Positions 10,588 to 22,379 of a stretch of DNA of 64,000 nt are shown here, piece after piece. Source of the stretch: Hippasteria phrygiana (Eukaryota; Echinodermata; Asteroidea; Valvatida; Goniasteridae). The stretch's first letter is position 1, and every line of letters starts with the position of its first letter. Both the position numbers and the translations under genes were made by a program. A model generated the notes under the pieces. It had not been told where the DNA came from. It saw only the letters and a program-made list of their open reading frames with translations, and searched no databases. The stretch is taken from NCBI GenBank assembly GCA_037893225.1, contig JAZGUH010000121.1, forward strand, positions 1 through 64,000, written 5' to 3'.

Positions 10588-10900
10588 GTGCTAGATAACC
10601 TTGGTACTGGCTAAACAGGCCAATCTCCATCACTTACATTTTGAGAGGATCATGGAGAACGGTGTTAAGTGTCTACAACCATGGACCATACATGCGGGGA
10701 TGAGCAACTCTGAAACCCCTGTGGTAATTCGGTTCAGGATTTCTACCACCTTTGTCCAACTGCGTGTTCCCTGGTTTTGTTTTACAACTTTCTTGAAAGA
10801 TCCATCGGGCTATAAAGCCAGTTGCCAGGGTCAGAAAAGGGCTTTGTGCTCTTGACACTGCTTCTAGTACTGACCTCTCAGATTCTGACTTTGGTTAAGA

Positions 10901-11001
10901 AGAAACGACGATAAAGTGGACATTCTTTGATTGGAATGGGCGAGGACGCGAAGCGTCCGAGCCCATTCGAATCAGAGAATGTCCACCTTTTGAGTCGTTT
11001 C
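10901..11001. repeat. Fold-back hairpin, about 45-bp arms
   Basis: The left arm gaaacgac...gtggacattctttgattg pairs with the right arm caatcagagaatgtccac-like sequence ending gtcgtttc. The tip is the palindrome ggacgcgaagcgtcc. It is a miniature inverted-repeat element between the two genes. Confidence 0.8.
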
Positions 11002-11445
11002 TCTGACTTAAACTACGTTCCTTTCACCTATTGTCAAGATTTTAAGGGAACAAAACGTGTCCATTGTTACTAATGCTTTGAGGTATGAGATGAATTAAGT
11101 CAATTGACTTAACTGTACATTCTTGAAAAAGAATCGACACTTTTCTGAATAGAGTGACGTCACAAGAGTAGTTTAATGGTCAAGAACCATCGACATTAGA
11201 AGGGAGATTCAGTCTTGGACCAAGCGAGGGCGCTGTTCCGTCTGCTTAATTTAAGTGGGCAGGCACACTCGTTAATATTAGAACATCTCAAAATTCAGAA
11301 CCCTGTTCTCCTTGGATGCATTACGTGTTACCGTTGGGAATGCCACATGTTACCAATGTATTCCTAACTTGAATTAGCCATTCTTGTCCAAGCTGTAGAC
11401 TTGACCATGATGTGTTCACTGGCTATTCCCAGTAGAAAATTGGGA

Positions 11446-11870
11446 TAATTTCTTTAGTATCTATTGAAGATTTATCCTCTATTTAGATCTGGAGCCAATT
11501 TCTTGGAGCTGCTAAGCGCCAAAATTTGCTTAGCATGAAATTACTACCTTGATTAAAACAGGATTACCAGCCAAATGTTCATGTAATGTATATTGCCTGT
11601 GACTGGTATTTCAGCAATTGTTTGCTTAGCATGAAAAATCACATGGAGTTTTGGCTGGTAATTTGTCTTTAGTAAGCAAGACATTTTTATGCTAAGCAAA
11701 TTTTTTTGCTTAGCGGCTCTATGAAATTGGCCCCTGGACCAAGGAAAACCATAAGGGTGGTCGGGCTGGCAACCTAAAATGTGGCCAACCCCATCACCTC
11801 TGTTGTAACCCTTTACCTAGAGTGGCTTTTTTTAGCCTCGTTTCGGGCGATTTTCTTAAACAAAAATATA
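11446..11870 (+). repeat. SINE 3' fragment split by an inserted element
   Basis: The flanking parts 11446-11490 and 11736-11870 match 8170-8365 in order. Between them lies an element of the ggggccaatttcat family. Together the two loci give an empty and a filled site for the same sequence. Confidence 0.8.
11491..11735. mobile_element. CCAATTTCAT inverted-repeat element, inserted in a SINE
   Basis: It starts gccaatttcttggagctgct and ends gcggctctatgaaattggccc, and holds several gcttagcatgaaa words. The empty site at 8223-8240 reads atctggaccgaag; here ctgga appears on both sides, so a duplication of about 5 bp is likely. Related copies lie at 14292, 34839, 45890 and 53536. Confidence 0.8.
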
Positions 11871-11999
11871 GAAGTTGGCTGTTAGTGGTTCAATCAATTT
11901 CAAGGATTTGATGAGAAATCTGAAATCAAAAGCCAGGCCTTAATTAAAATCAGTTGGGATTTGGCAATATGAAATCAGCATTCAGGCATTGTAGGGATG

Positions 12000-13200
12000 G
12001 CTGGTCATTTAAAAACTGTTCGTCCATAACTGGTTTATTTTTTAAATATAAATTGGCTTAAGCAGAATTGTGCAAAGTTTATATGTGTTTGTTAATTTAG
12101 AACGTTTCTATTGAAATTGTTCAATTAAAAATGGAATGTAGTGGTGTATTGTGAGACAAATCGTGATTTTCAAAGTCGGTGTGGATTGTTGTCAAGGTCA
12201 AAAGTGTGTGGAATTTCTACTTGGCTACAAGGAACTTCACTATTTCATAAACTGAACATAATTCCCCTTGTCTCCCATTTTGGTGTATTCAAATGTTGAT
12301 ACATTCCATTATTTGTCTCGATACCAAATGGCCACCATGCTAAACATTTTGCGAATTCATTTGTTGATGATAGTTTGAATTAATTTTTTTTTTTTTTGGG
12401 GGGGGTATGAAATGTGACTAATTGTTATGAGTCAGATATCACAAACTAATTATGCACTTGTTTGAAGAGAGCATGGAAAAGGCTTTCATTTGATATAAAA
12501 CAGGCCAATTTGGCAGTCGACATCATTGCTAGAACGTTCCAGAACCCTAAAATCTACCACTGTGCGGTAAACCCAATGCCACATCTTTGTACTTCAACTT
12601 TAAAGGCAAATATTTCCATGAAAACAAGAAATAAAGTGACTGGGACCAGCTGATGTTGTATACAAGATGCACATTTATTTTATTTTTTATTTCGATCTGA
12701 ACCACATTCACGTTACAACAGGGCGTGATTCAACAATTTCTATACTCCAGTACATTATCAATAACATCGTATTATTTTTTTTTAAATTACACCTCACCAC
12801 ATGAACAACAAGCTAGACCACGTTAGTACAGCTAGGAGCCAAATCCTCCATCTAGCTAGTCATTTGAACAAAAGGGAGAAAGGGCATCACAAATTTGTCC
12901 ATTTAAGCAATAATCATAAAACGTTTGTCATTTCTCAAATATCTAGCATGTTATGAAAAGTTACCCTCGATATGCCTATGATACATGAACAATGATTTCT
13001 CCAAGGGCAGTGGTTTTTGTTTACATTTCACATGGGTGAAAAAAAAGGCCATTGGAATCCCACATGTTCATGATTTAGAATTAATCTCTGCAAATTTAAC
13101 ACTGGGATGAAATGTTTACCCGGCATATAAAAGATAATTTTGTAAAAATGTTGAGCACCTGCATATTCTGTGCCGCTTGTTGGTGACTAAAAGAAAACTA
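12000..13200. other. Intergenic stretch, no gene seen
   Basis: AT-rich sequence with no conserved reading frame, and homopolymer T and G runs near 12380-12405. The short frame at 12462-12653 has no recognisable similarity. Confidence 0.6.
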
Positions 13201-13270
13201 CTTGGGGGGGATACGAACCCACGACATTCTTATGAGTGCAGACATCTTAACCACTCAACCACAAGCTGGC
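13201..13270 (-). repeat. tRNA-like sequence, probably a SINE head or tRNA pseudogene
   Basis: Read on the minus strand it has an A-box-like tggttgagtgg and a B-box-like gggttcgtatcc at tRNA spacing. The T stem has a mismatch and the acceptor stem does not close, so I do not call it a functional tRNA. Confidence 0.5.
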
Positions 13271-14291
13271 TGATTCAGTAAGGACAAAACTTAGTAATGC
13301 AAAACCCGATCAGATAACAATTCTACACATAATATCATGGAAGCTTGTGGCTCAAAGTATAATTAATACCTTTGCATTCCGACTGTCAACAGCATGAAAC
13401 TCTAATTTTACTCGCTCATCAATAGAAAAAAAAACATGCGTGAATGTTTACATGGCAGTTTACAAAAGTTAGGAAAACCACAGGATAGTGTGCACAAGGA
13501 AAACAATAGCTTACAAGCTATTATCGACATAAATATCACTAGTATTTTCTGCGTAGTCACTTCAATTCAAATTGTTTACATCATTCAGTATCACCACCAA
13601 AACTTTGAATAATCAGTACACGAGTCATTTCTACATAATCATGTGCTGCCCTTTCCTCACACATTTTGTTTTAGTCGTATATTTCTCCGAGTTTGTTGTT
13701 GCAAAGTTTTGTTATTGTTCCCTATATGCATCTTTAGGCAGGGTTTAAACATTTCTAACAAAATGTAAAAACACTAATAAATAGATATATTTTTTAGGGG
13801 TACAAACCCATAAGGATACAAACCCATAATTATGACATTTGCACAACTCGAATTTCTGCTTTCCTCAACTGTTGCCGATAGTTTTGTAATTCTACATAAC
13901 ATCTTTGTTTCCATGTTTACTTTGACACAATCAAGACAAGTTAACCCCTGTATGCTTGTTAAATGACAATCCAACATATGCTTGCAGACGACAAACTTTT
14001 CAACAAGCTGTTTTTCGTCCATCACTATTGGACTTTCACTCTTAAATAAACACTCATCCAGAAAGACAGCGGCTGATCGCTTTGAAAATTCAAGAAAGAT
14101 ACCTGTTTTCTGATAAATACTGCACAATAAATATTAATTTTGTTTAAACCATTGCTCAACTTCCAGATTACATATATTTTGCATGACCACAATCTTGCTA
14201 TTGGCTTGGGTAAAAACTTGTTGGATAAAATCCAATTAACCAACGTTATGATTGGCCAGTTACTTGAGACCGACAAGGGCATAGGCCAATA

Positions 14292-14455
14292 GGGTCCTAC
14301 TTCATGGAATTGCTTAGCAAATTTTCCTGATAAGCAGAAATCTGCCTAGAACCAGTCACAAGCAGTATACACTGCATGCAATTTTAGATGATAATCTATA
14401 CATGCTAAGCAGAAATCTTCTATGCTAAGCAGAACAGCGCCATGAAGTTTCCCCT
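14292..14455. repeat. Decayed CCAATTTCAT-family element
   Basis: It contains acttcatggaattgcttagc at the left and catgctaagcag, atgctaagcagaacagcgcc and atgaag at the right, plus accagtcacaagcagtatac, which also appears at 30422. This is a diverged copy of the family at 11491. Beyond it, to about 15760, I see no gene. Confidence 0.6.
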
Positions 14456-15762
14456 GGATATTACACAGCTGCAAGCGGGACAGTCTACAAATACACAAAC
14501 TGCACTGGTTTTTTTGTTTTTTGGAAGGGGTTGGGGCCTAGGCAGGGCAAACCATCACTCTCCAATCCCACCATATTATCTACCTTTGAAACAAGCAATT
14601 TTCCAACTGAAATGCCTCCTCTCTCTCTAAAAATGTGTCATCATCCTTGAAAACGTGTCCCCTCTAAAAAAAAAAAACCTTGTTCAGCTGCTATGCAGTA
14701 GCCATTTATGAGAACAAAGCTGGCATGGTTTAATCAAATCTTTCAATTATTTTCTATAAGTAGCACACATGTTGAGCAGTACCGGTATTACGGCAGTATC
14801 TGAATATAATAAATGCAATCAATAAAAGTAATAAAAACATCATTTCTGAAAAACCTGAAACTAACACAATGCCGAGTATACTTCTGTCATTTCCATCAGA
14901 TTACAAGTAATTTTAAATGGCCGAGGACTGAAACTCAATTTCAAATCTGGGTAAAAAAAAAAAAGGATTGGATGCTTCTGTCAAACAAATGAATGTCAAT
15001 CATTACATCCAAAACTTACTGAACCAGAAAAACCTACGGATGGGTACACAAAGTATTGTTACCTTTGTAGATGCTGCATTCTTCATAAAAAAAAGTCATC
15101 TGCAAAAATTAAACTTTATCCTTAACTCAGCACATTTTTGAAAACAGCTCCACAAAGGATATTTCACTCGTGGCTTGCTGCTTTCTTTTGATCAGCATAA
15201 CAAGTCTCAGAACATTAATTACTTATAAACTATAATGGCATCGGTAGGCCAGAGCCAACACATACATACCTCCAAAAAACAAACATGCTAAAAAAAAACT
15301 CATATTGTAATTCGGTTCTCTATTATGGAAATTCACAGCTTATGACCTATTTAGCCCAAATAATCTTCTGCGATCATGAAAATATATTTTATGAGACAAC
15401 CTGCCCCAGCTGTAAGGTACTTGTATTTCTTTGCTCAACAGAGGGTACTAGCAAGGCCAGTGTTGCATGAAGGACAATAGGTAATTACATAGACCATACT
15501 GAGTAGGACATTGTGCCAGCCATGTTGTGGGGCACACGCATACAATAATGTGTCGCTGTTATATGCCTGTCCCAAAATAGGGTGGGCCTATTGTTGTTGC
15601 TATGGTGACGTCGGTATTCAAAAGTCTATTATTAGACCAGCAAGAACAAATCAGTACCCATGAAAAGAATGACTAGTTTATCATCCTCGCTCACATCAAA
15701 ATTGCTTGCCCTAAGTGGATGATAAACTTTTTTTTATAATGGTGCCTAAGGCATGCATGCTT

Positions 15763-16483
15763 ATGGAGCATCCTCAATGTCGGAACATGCCTGTTCCCGT
15801 TGAAATGCTCATTTTGGGAACACGGTGCATTCCCGTGTTCCCAGAATGTTCCTATCTGATACAGGCTGTTCCTGAATAAGCATGCACGTACATGAACCAC
15901 TGTTCCTATAGCAGGGCTGCATGGTGTTCCCAAGTTGTTCCAAGTGGGAAAAGTGCATGTTTCCGATTGGAACGGGCAATGTCCTCTCTGGAACGTTCCA
16001 GGGCTGTCCCGAATATACCAAATATTCGAATATTCAATCGTCAACCGAATATTCGAATGCCTTTTTGCCGGTTCAAATATTCGAAAAAATATATATGCAA
16101 GTACAGATATGACTGATGATATTTTAGTAGAAAAGTTACGGAACTTAGTGTCAAATGCCGCATTTTTGTCGAAGGTAACTTTTTTGTGGCCAGAGGTTTT
16201 GTTCCCGTCCGTAAAACCCTCGACACTTGTAAAAAAAATATTCCTGCAAAAACAGAGGCTGGAGTTTGGTTTCTTATCAGAACGTTACGTACCCGTAATG
16301 ATATTGAAACCATGGGCGCATGTAAACAAATGTTGATCGAGCAGTCCATAATATTCGATCGTGTGAAAAACGTGATCGGCGAATATTCGAATATTCGGTC
16401 AAATCAAGTTTTGAATAATCGAATACTGAATTATTCGAAAATGAACAGCCCTAAGGCATTCCGACTTTAAGGATGCTCTCTTA
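15763..16483. mobile_element. Two nested inverted-repeat elements
   Basis: Outer ends: gagcatcctcaatgtcggaa at 15767 and, inverted, ttccgactttaaggatgctc at 16460. Inner element 15999-16453: cagggctgtcccgaata at the left and tattcgaaaatgaacagccc at the right, full of TATTCGAATATTCG words. The CAGGG-type ends of the inner element suggest hAT. Several frames stay open here, but none is recognisable. Confidence 0.65.
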
Positions 16484-16989
16484 GTCTTACCGACACCCAA
16501 GCCTTTCTCGACAAAAGCCAAACTTGTACAAATTGGTGTAATCAGCAGACAGTCATGATTTCTCTAGCATGAAAAGTGTGGGAATGAATATATAAAAGAA
16601 GTCCATAATACAGCGTTTCAGCGTGGGAAACTCAAAGTCAGACTGTAAGTATGAACTGAAATGCACGAGGTACTTCCTATAGAGTCGCAAAAGCCACCAA
16701 CAAACAACTTGAAATTTCAGTACAAGGTATACATAATTCAAAACACAGAGCTAACAAGCTTAAAGTTGAAAATAACTTAATTAATAATAGCAGCCTCGAT
16801 GTCTTCAGATCATTTGGTTAATTCATATAAACGTTAATTTTGTTTTATAAAGGTTTGTAACATCACATTGTACATGATTTACTTGATGGTACATTAATGT
16901 CCACATAGTTGCACATTAACATCTCTAGTCCTTAATACGGGATTTGTTCCCCTTCATAACACATGCTTGAAAAAAAATCAATAAATAAC

Positions 16990-18968
16990 TAGAGGCAAGT
17001 GTTTGTGGACAAACACAGGGCTGTTTCTAATTTTTTTATTGTTAGTTTGGATGTCAAATGTGTATGCAATATTTAAAGTTGTTTGTTTGTTTGTTAACAA
17101 TGACGGAGGGATGAAGATGTTATTGGATGTGTGAAGGATTGGTTTAAAAAAGGAATCGTGTACAAATGCTATGGGAAATAGCCTAGGGAATGCCCCTTTA
17201 AGATGACATCACATAACATGTAATGACTTCATCATAACGTCATGTCAATTTTCATCTATGACACCGGGTGGCATACCTAAATAGTGTGTTTCAACTGAAT
17301 CGGACTTGTACATTTGTAGATATATGGCTTCGAAAAATGCCCCTTTAAGATGACGTCACGTGACATGTAATGACATCATCATGACGTAAAAGTTAGGCAC
17401 ACATTCTGAGCAGTTGGGGTAAGTGTCTGCTAAGTTTAAAAGTAGCCAAACTGGCCGGTAAGAAAGAAAACGTTTACAAATGCAATGGGCAATAATCTAG
17501 CGAGTGCCCCTTTAAGATGACACCACGTGACATGTTATGACTTGATCATAACGTCATGTCAATGTTCATCTATAACACCCGGTGGCATACCTAGATATTA
17601 CGTTCCAACTTAATCGGACTTGTACTTTTGTAGATATATGGCTTCGAAAAATGCCGCTTTAAGATGACGTCACGTGACATGTGATGACGTCATCATGACG
17701 TAAAAGTTCGGCACACATTGTGAGCAGTTGGTGTAAGTGTCTGAAAAGTTTAAAAGTAGCCAAAGTGGCCGGTAAGAAAGAAAACGTTTACAAATGCTAT
17801 GTGCAATATTCTAGCGACTTGAAAAAAGAATTGTTTTCATGACGTCATCATGACGTCACACAATTTGCGCTTTTTAGGGCATATCTTTGAGACATACCAA
17901 AGCTATAACAAAAAGAATTTTGAAAATATCTTGTTTTGTTCGCTAGATATATTGAAAAGAATGTTACGATTCTAAAACTTCAAAAATTTAGCGACTTGAA
18001 AAAAGACTAGAAATCAACCCGTTTTATAAACAGCAAGCACATAATACCCATGGTTATCAGCCCTTCCCAGAATTCCTTTGTGTTATATTGAATTTGGTCT
18101 AAATTTTGAAATGGCTCCTATTTCACACTTGAGTGAGCCACGATCATGAAATTTTGGAATTGGGTACAGAAAAATACAATGTATACATTTTTGTAATCGG
18201 ATTGACCCTTACATGCGTTAAAAAACAAACATATTGTTGATGACGTCATCATGACGTCACACAATTTTCGCCATTTAGGGCATATCTTTGAGACATACCA
18301 AAGCTGTAACAAAAATAATTTTGAAAATATCTTGTTTTGTTCGCTAGATATATTGAAAAGAATGTTACGATTTTAAAACTTCAAAAATTCAGCGACTTGA
18401 AAAAAGACTAGAAATCAACCCCTTTTATAAACAGCAAGCTCATAATAGCCATGGTTATCAGCCCGTCCCAGAATTCCTTTGTGTTATATTGAATTTGGTC
18501 TAAATTTTGAAATGGCTGTCATTTCTTACTTGAGTGAGCCACAATCATGAAATTTTGGAATTGGGTACAGCAAAATTCAATATATACATTTTTGTAATCA
18601 GATTGACCCTTACATGCGTAAAACAAAAAAAGCATTTTTGATGACGTCATCATGACGTCACACAATTTTCGCTTTTTAAGGCATATCTTTGAGACATACC
18701 AAAGCTATAAGAAAAAGAATTTTGAAAATATCTTGTTTTGTTCGCTAGATATAATTTAATGAATGTTACGATTTTCAAAATTCTAAAATTCATAAAAAAT
18801 CACGTGATGACGTCACCATGACGTAAAAGATCGGCATGCATCCTGAGCAGTTGGTCTAAGTGTCTGTTAAGTTTAAAGGCAATCGGCTGCATAAAAGTAG
18901 CCAAAGTGCCTGGCAGAACGAAAACGTGTACAAAGTCTATGGGCAAAAAGTCTGAAAAAGAAAAAAAA

Positions 18969-19000
<32 letters not shown>

Positions 19001-19050
19001 ATCTTAACGAAAACAAGGGCTGTTTCGAAAAACTTTCGAAACAGCCAAAA
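16990..19050 (+). repeat. 2-kb composite repeat with a CRE (TGACGTCA) array and A-rich tail
   Basis: The first part repeats with a 314-bp period (tgcccctttaagatgac at 17191 and 17505, with half-period relatives at 17338 and 17652). The second part repeats with a 401-bp period (TGACGTCATCATGACGTCA at 17840, 18241 and 18642). Perfect TGACGTCA occurs at 17351, 17665, 17685, 17840, 17851, 18241, 18252, 18642, 18653 and 18808. An A-rich tract covers 18959-19001. The word gggctgtttc appears near both ends (17019 and 19017). I found no coding frame. Confidence 0.85.
19018..19046. repeat. Perfect 13-bp-stem hairpin at the end of the CRE repeat
   Basis: ggctgtttcgaaa, then the loop aac, then tttcgaaacagcc. 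It follows the A-rich tract and probably marks the element's right end. A terminal hairpin recalls Helitrons, but no CTRR end follows it. Confidence 0.9.
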
Positions 19051-19059
19051 ATGACCAAA

Positions 19060-21200
19060 TGAAATGACTTAATAAATAATTTGAAAGTCCGGAGTGGGAT
19101 GACCTTTGACCTAACTTGAACTCAGAAATCTTGTCCAATATTCACGGCGAAAATTCTAATCCTTTGCAAAGAATCCTTGCACGACAAACTCTCCTTCTGG
19201 GATTTTATCTTTGAGCTACATTAAATTTCTAGAGTGCTAATTCCCTGTATGGTTGAAGCCTGCTGGATGCATTGCTGTTTGTGCACAAAACTATGGAAAC
19301 TTAGTGCAGCTTTAGTATGGCTATGTGCATATCTACGTCTGTGTTGTTGATCACAACAATGGTCGAGGTGAGCAACATAAAATCACTAACTTGAATGTGC
19401 ATTCATAACCAAAGTGTGCAATTTATAGACACGTGGGAGATGCATAAAGGACAGCCATGCTATGAAGCTTCCAGATCATTTGAATTATTCTTCAGTCACT
19501 CACAACACACAGACCCTCCAAACATGGCCGCCCCCAGAATGGCTTCAAAGTAGGTTGCATGGGGGAATGAGGAGTTAGTGCTTTAGTAATTTAATATATG
19601 GATTTGATGCTCAGCATTCTAATGGGGGCAGCTTCACCCAAAATAAATTCTGCATGACATGAATAGTTGGGCCTAAACATGCACAATCTTTCTTGAACAC
19701 TAATACTTGGTATAATGCACGTGCCAAGCGCCTCAAATTTACCCTGTTCTTTGCCTCTACCGTGTTTATTGCAGATTAAACTCTGATTACGCATTGCACA
19801 CATTTTTCAGCAAGGCGAGGCCCTCACAGGATTGTTCACTCCCGATCAGCGAAGGAGCTCATGTGCTAAGATGATTGCTTCGAAATTTGAGATCAAAATT
19901 AAAGGTGCTGAAATTTTACAGACAAGCACTCCGAGTTTGGCAGCAAGAACTTGAAGACACCATAACATGCAAACTTCAATGTGAAATTGTAGAAATGTTG
20001 TAAACCCATTCCTCATAAGACTGCCCAGAATGTTAACAGGCTACATCAAGGCATTCTGGTTTTACTTCCTACACATGGTTTGGTCGATCGGAAAAATTTA
20101 ATGCAAGCAGTATCATAGCCGATCCTCCGACTGTTCCATGTTCCACAGCATCACGGAATTCAAATTTTTTGGGGCATACAGTAGCGTACTGAAGTGTTAC
20201 AGCTTCTGAGTGCCGAGCACTGTTATAAGGCCAAAAAAATAGTTGTGTTGCCCTCAGCGACCGACCCTAAAAGTCACAAGTCGGGTCGCGTTTTTGTTTT
20301 TTTAAGGAATTTTCTAAATCTCACCTTTTCCAGCACAAAATGAAGTTTGATTAAAATCACTGTCTTTAAATACAGCTATGACGGCACAATCATGCATTTC
20401 GCCATCTTACTTTTAAATAAGCTTACTTTTTGCCCCCCAACTTTTGAGTTACAGGACATGTATTATTGTTTTGATGTTTTCACGGATGAAAATAAAAATA
20501 AAAAAATCGACCGACCCTCCCTCCCGATTTTTTCCATTTTTTTTTGGCCTAATGATTGTCCTGTGTTCAGATTTAGAAACTGTTTCTTTGTCAACCAGTC
20601 ATCCAAACATATTGGCATATAGATTGCTAAATTAATCTTGTTTTGGACTTGCAGTGATGTCGTCACTTTGAAACTCTATTTCTGGTTTCTTCAAAGTGGC
20701 AGCATTTCAGAAGGAAATGGGATGGAATAGGATCTTTGATTCAGTTAATGAAATAACAAGTTACATTTGTCTGAATTATTACCAATTTTGTAATTTACCT
20801 ATGCATCAATGACGAAATATACTTTGTTTCTTCGGAAGCAGACCATTTGGCCATATGTCGGGAAGATGATTAGTTTATCAGCAGCGTACAAACTACACAA
20901 ACATCGACGCATGTACTATTTGTTAGAATTTGTGCTATTTTAACCTAAAAAAAAGCCTAGAACACTGTTAAATTTCTGAACCATGTAGGAAAAGTAGACC
21001 TGTTGATTAAAACAGAACAAGCTCAATAATTCATGTTTTCATATCTTGGCAGATGATACGAAAAAAAATGTAAAATTACTTTGATGACCAGTTTTATTAT
21101 TATTTTTTTAACAGCCTGAAGGAAGTTGTCCTCTAAGCAATAATGGAACTAAATCATGATCAGCCTGCAATTATCTGTTTTCAAAAAAGCATAGAAAATA
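19060..21200. other. Intergenic stretch, no gene seen
   Basis: Mostly unique-looking AT-rich sequence with T-runs and no recognisable exon on either strand. It may hold part of a long 3' UTR of the minus-strand kinase gene. Confidence 0.5.
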
Positions 21201-21220
21201 TTTGCTTAAGCACGTCCAGG

Positions 21221-21435
21221 TTACCAACCAAGTACCGGGTTACCAACCAAGTACCGGGATTACCAACCAAGTACCGGGATTACCAACCAAGTACCGGGAT
21301 TACCAACCAAGTACCGGGATTACCAACCAAGTACCGGGTTACCAACCAAGTACCGGGTTACCAACCAAGTACCGGGATTACCAACCAAGTACCGGGATTA
21401 CCAACCAAGTACCGGGTTACCAACCAAGTACCAGG
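21221..21435. repeat. 19/20-bp minisatellite, 11 copies
   Basis: Units are ttaccaaccaagtaccggg, with an extra leading a in about half of them. The one-base variation shifts the frame between copies, so the open frames reading TNQVPG, PTKYR or YQPST are by-products. The last unit has one change (ccagg). Confidence 0.95.
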
Positions 21436-21587
21436 ATGCATAAATGTGCTTAGCAGCACCAGTTGCACCTACTGCAAAAACTGGCTGCTGTAGGCTTGGG
21501 CTCTGTGAAGTGCTGCATGCAGTCTTTTCAGGAAATTTGAAAACTTGTGAGTTTCAATATCATGGGGATGTGCTTGATATGTACTCG

Positions 21588-21761
21588 TTAACCCCTTGCG
21601 TACTGATGGCGCCAAAAAACAGTGGCACCAGGTCGGATGATGCCATTTGCCACTATTTGTGCAGTTTCAATCCATTGTTGGATTATTGTGTATGTTACGC
21701 TCGACTGCACAAGCACATTGTGGCACAAGCACATTGTTTCGCTTGGCTGCACAGGGGTTAA
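21588..21761 (+). mobile_element. TTAA-flanked piggyBac-like miniature element, copy B
   Basis: Begins TTAA-ccccttgcgtactgatg and ends cacagggg-TTAA. Inside are the words gtgcagtttcaatccattg and cgcttggctgcac, shared with the other copies. Confidence 0.85.
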
Positions 21762-21941
21762 TAAGAAAGCAGAAATTGGCTACTTCAAGGAATTGACTCC
21801 TCAACAAAAATGGAATTGCAATTCCAATGTTTGAGTCTACTTCTGCACGGAATTGCCCAAGCCTAGGTTGCTGTGCAGCTCACATGTTTCCACACCAGAA
21901 CATCCCTCCAACCCAAACAATCAAATACCTACACATTTCTA

Positions 21942-22372
21942 CTTAAAGGTAGTATACAACATTTGCAAACATCAAAAACCAAACTAATAAATTATTATGA
22001 AATACCATACTAGACTGAAAGTAAATAGCAGTCTCAAGCATCCTGTGAAATCATGGCACCTGGTGTGCTGTCATTTTCAAGTAAAGTGGAATTTTTGTAT
22101 CAATTTCCAGCGATTGTCTGCCGACCATCGTTGGAAATAGTCTAGTTCCTCAACCTGATAATTCCCAGACAGCTATAAATTGCTCCGTTTTGTCTGAAGT
22201 AGTGTCAGGTCACCATACTACAAGGACAGCATTTTTTCCCCTATTTTATCTTTGTTGCCAGCATCTATATATGCACACAAGTGTTACAGTATTTTCTAAA
22301 TAATACTAAACCACCAAATCCATTCATTTCCGAAAAGTACAGCAAAAGCAAATGGTGTGTATTACCTTTAAA
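21942..22372 (-). repeat. TTTAAAGG-ended element, copy 2 (opposite orientation)
   Basis: The ends acttaaaggtagtatacaac and attacctttaaaa are inverted. The reverse complement matches 4443-4953 without the GC-rich fold-back insertion. Confidence 0.8.
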
Positions 22373-22379
22373 ACTCTTA

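Noticed and set aside
13201..13270. tRNA gene
   Set aside because: A and B boxes are present, but the T stem has a mismatch and the acceptor stem does not close.
13774..14127. 117-residue minus-strand frame as a gene
   Set aside because: No recognisable domain, no splice-site support and AT-rich random-looking composition.
19018..19046. Helitron 3' end
   Set aside because: The hairpin fits, but no CTRR terminus follows and no TC start was identified at the left end.
21221..21435. Regularly repeated units suggesting a CRISPR array
   Set aside because: Units follow each other without unique spacers, and the genome is animal.
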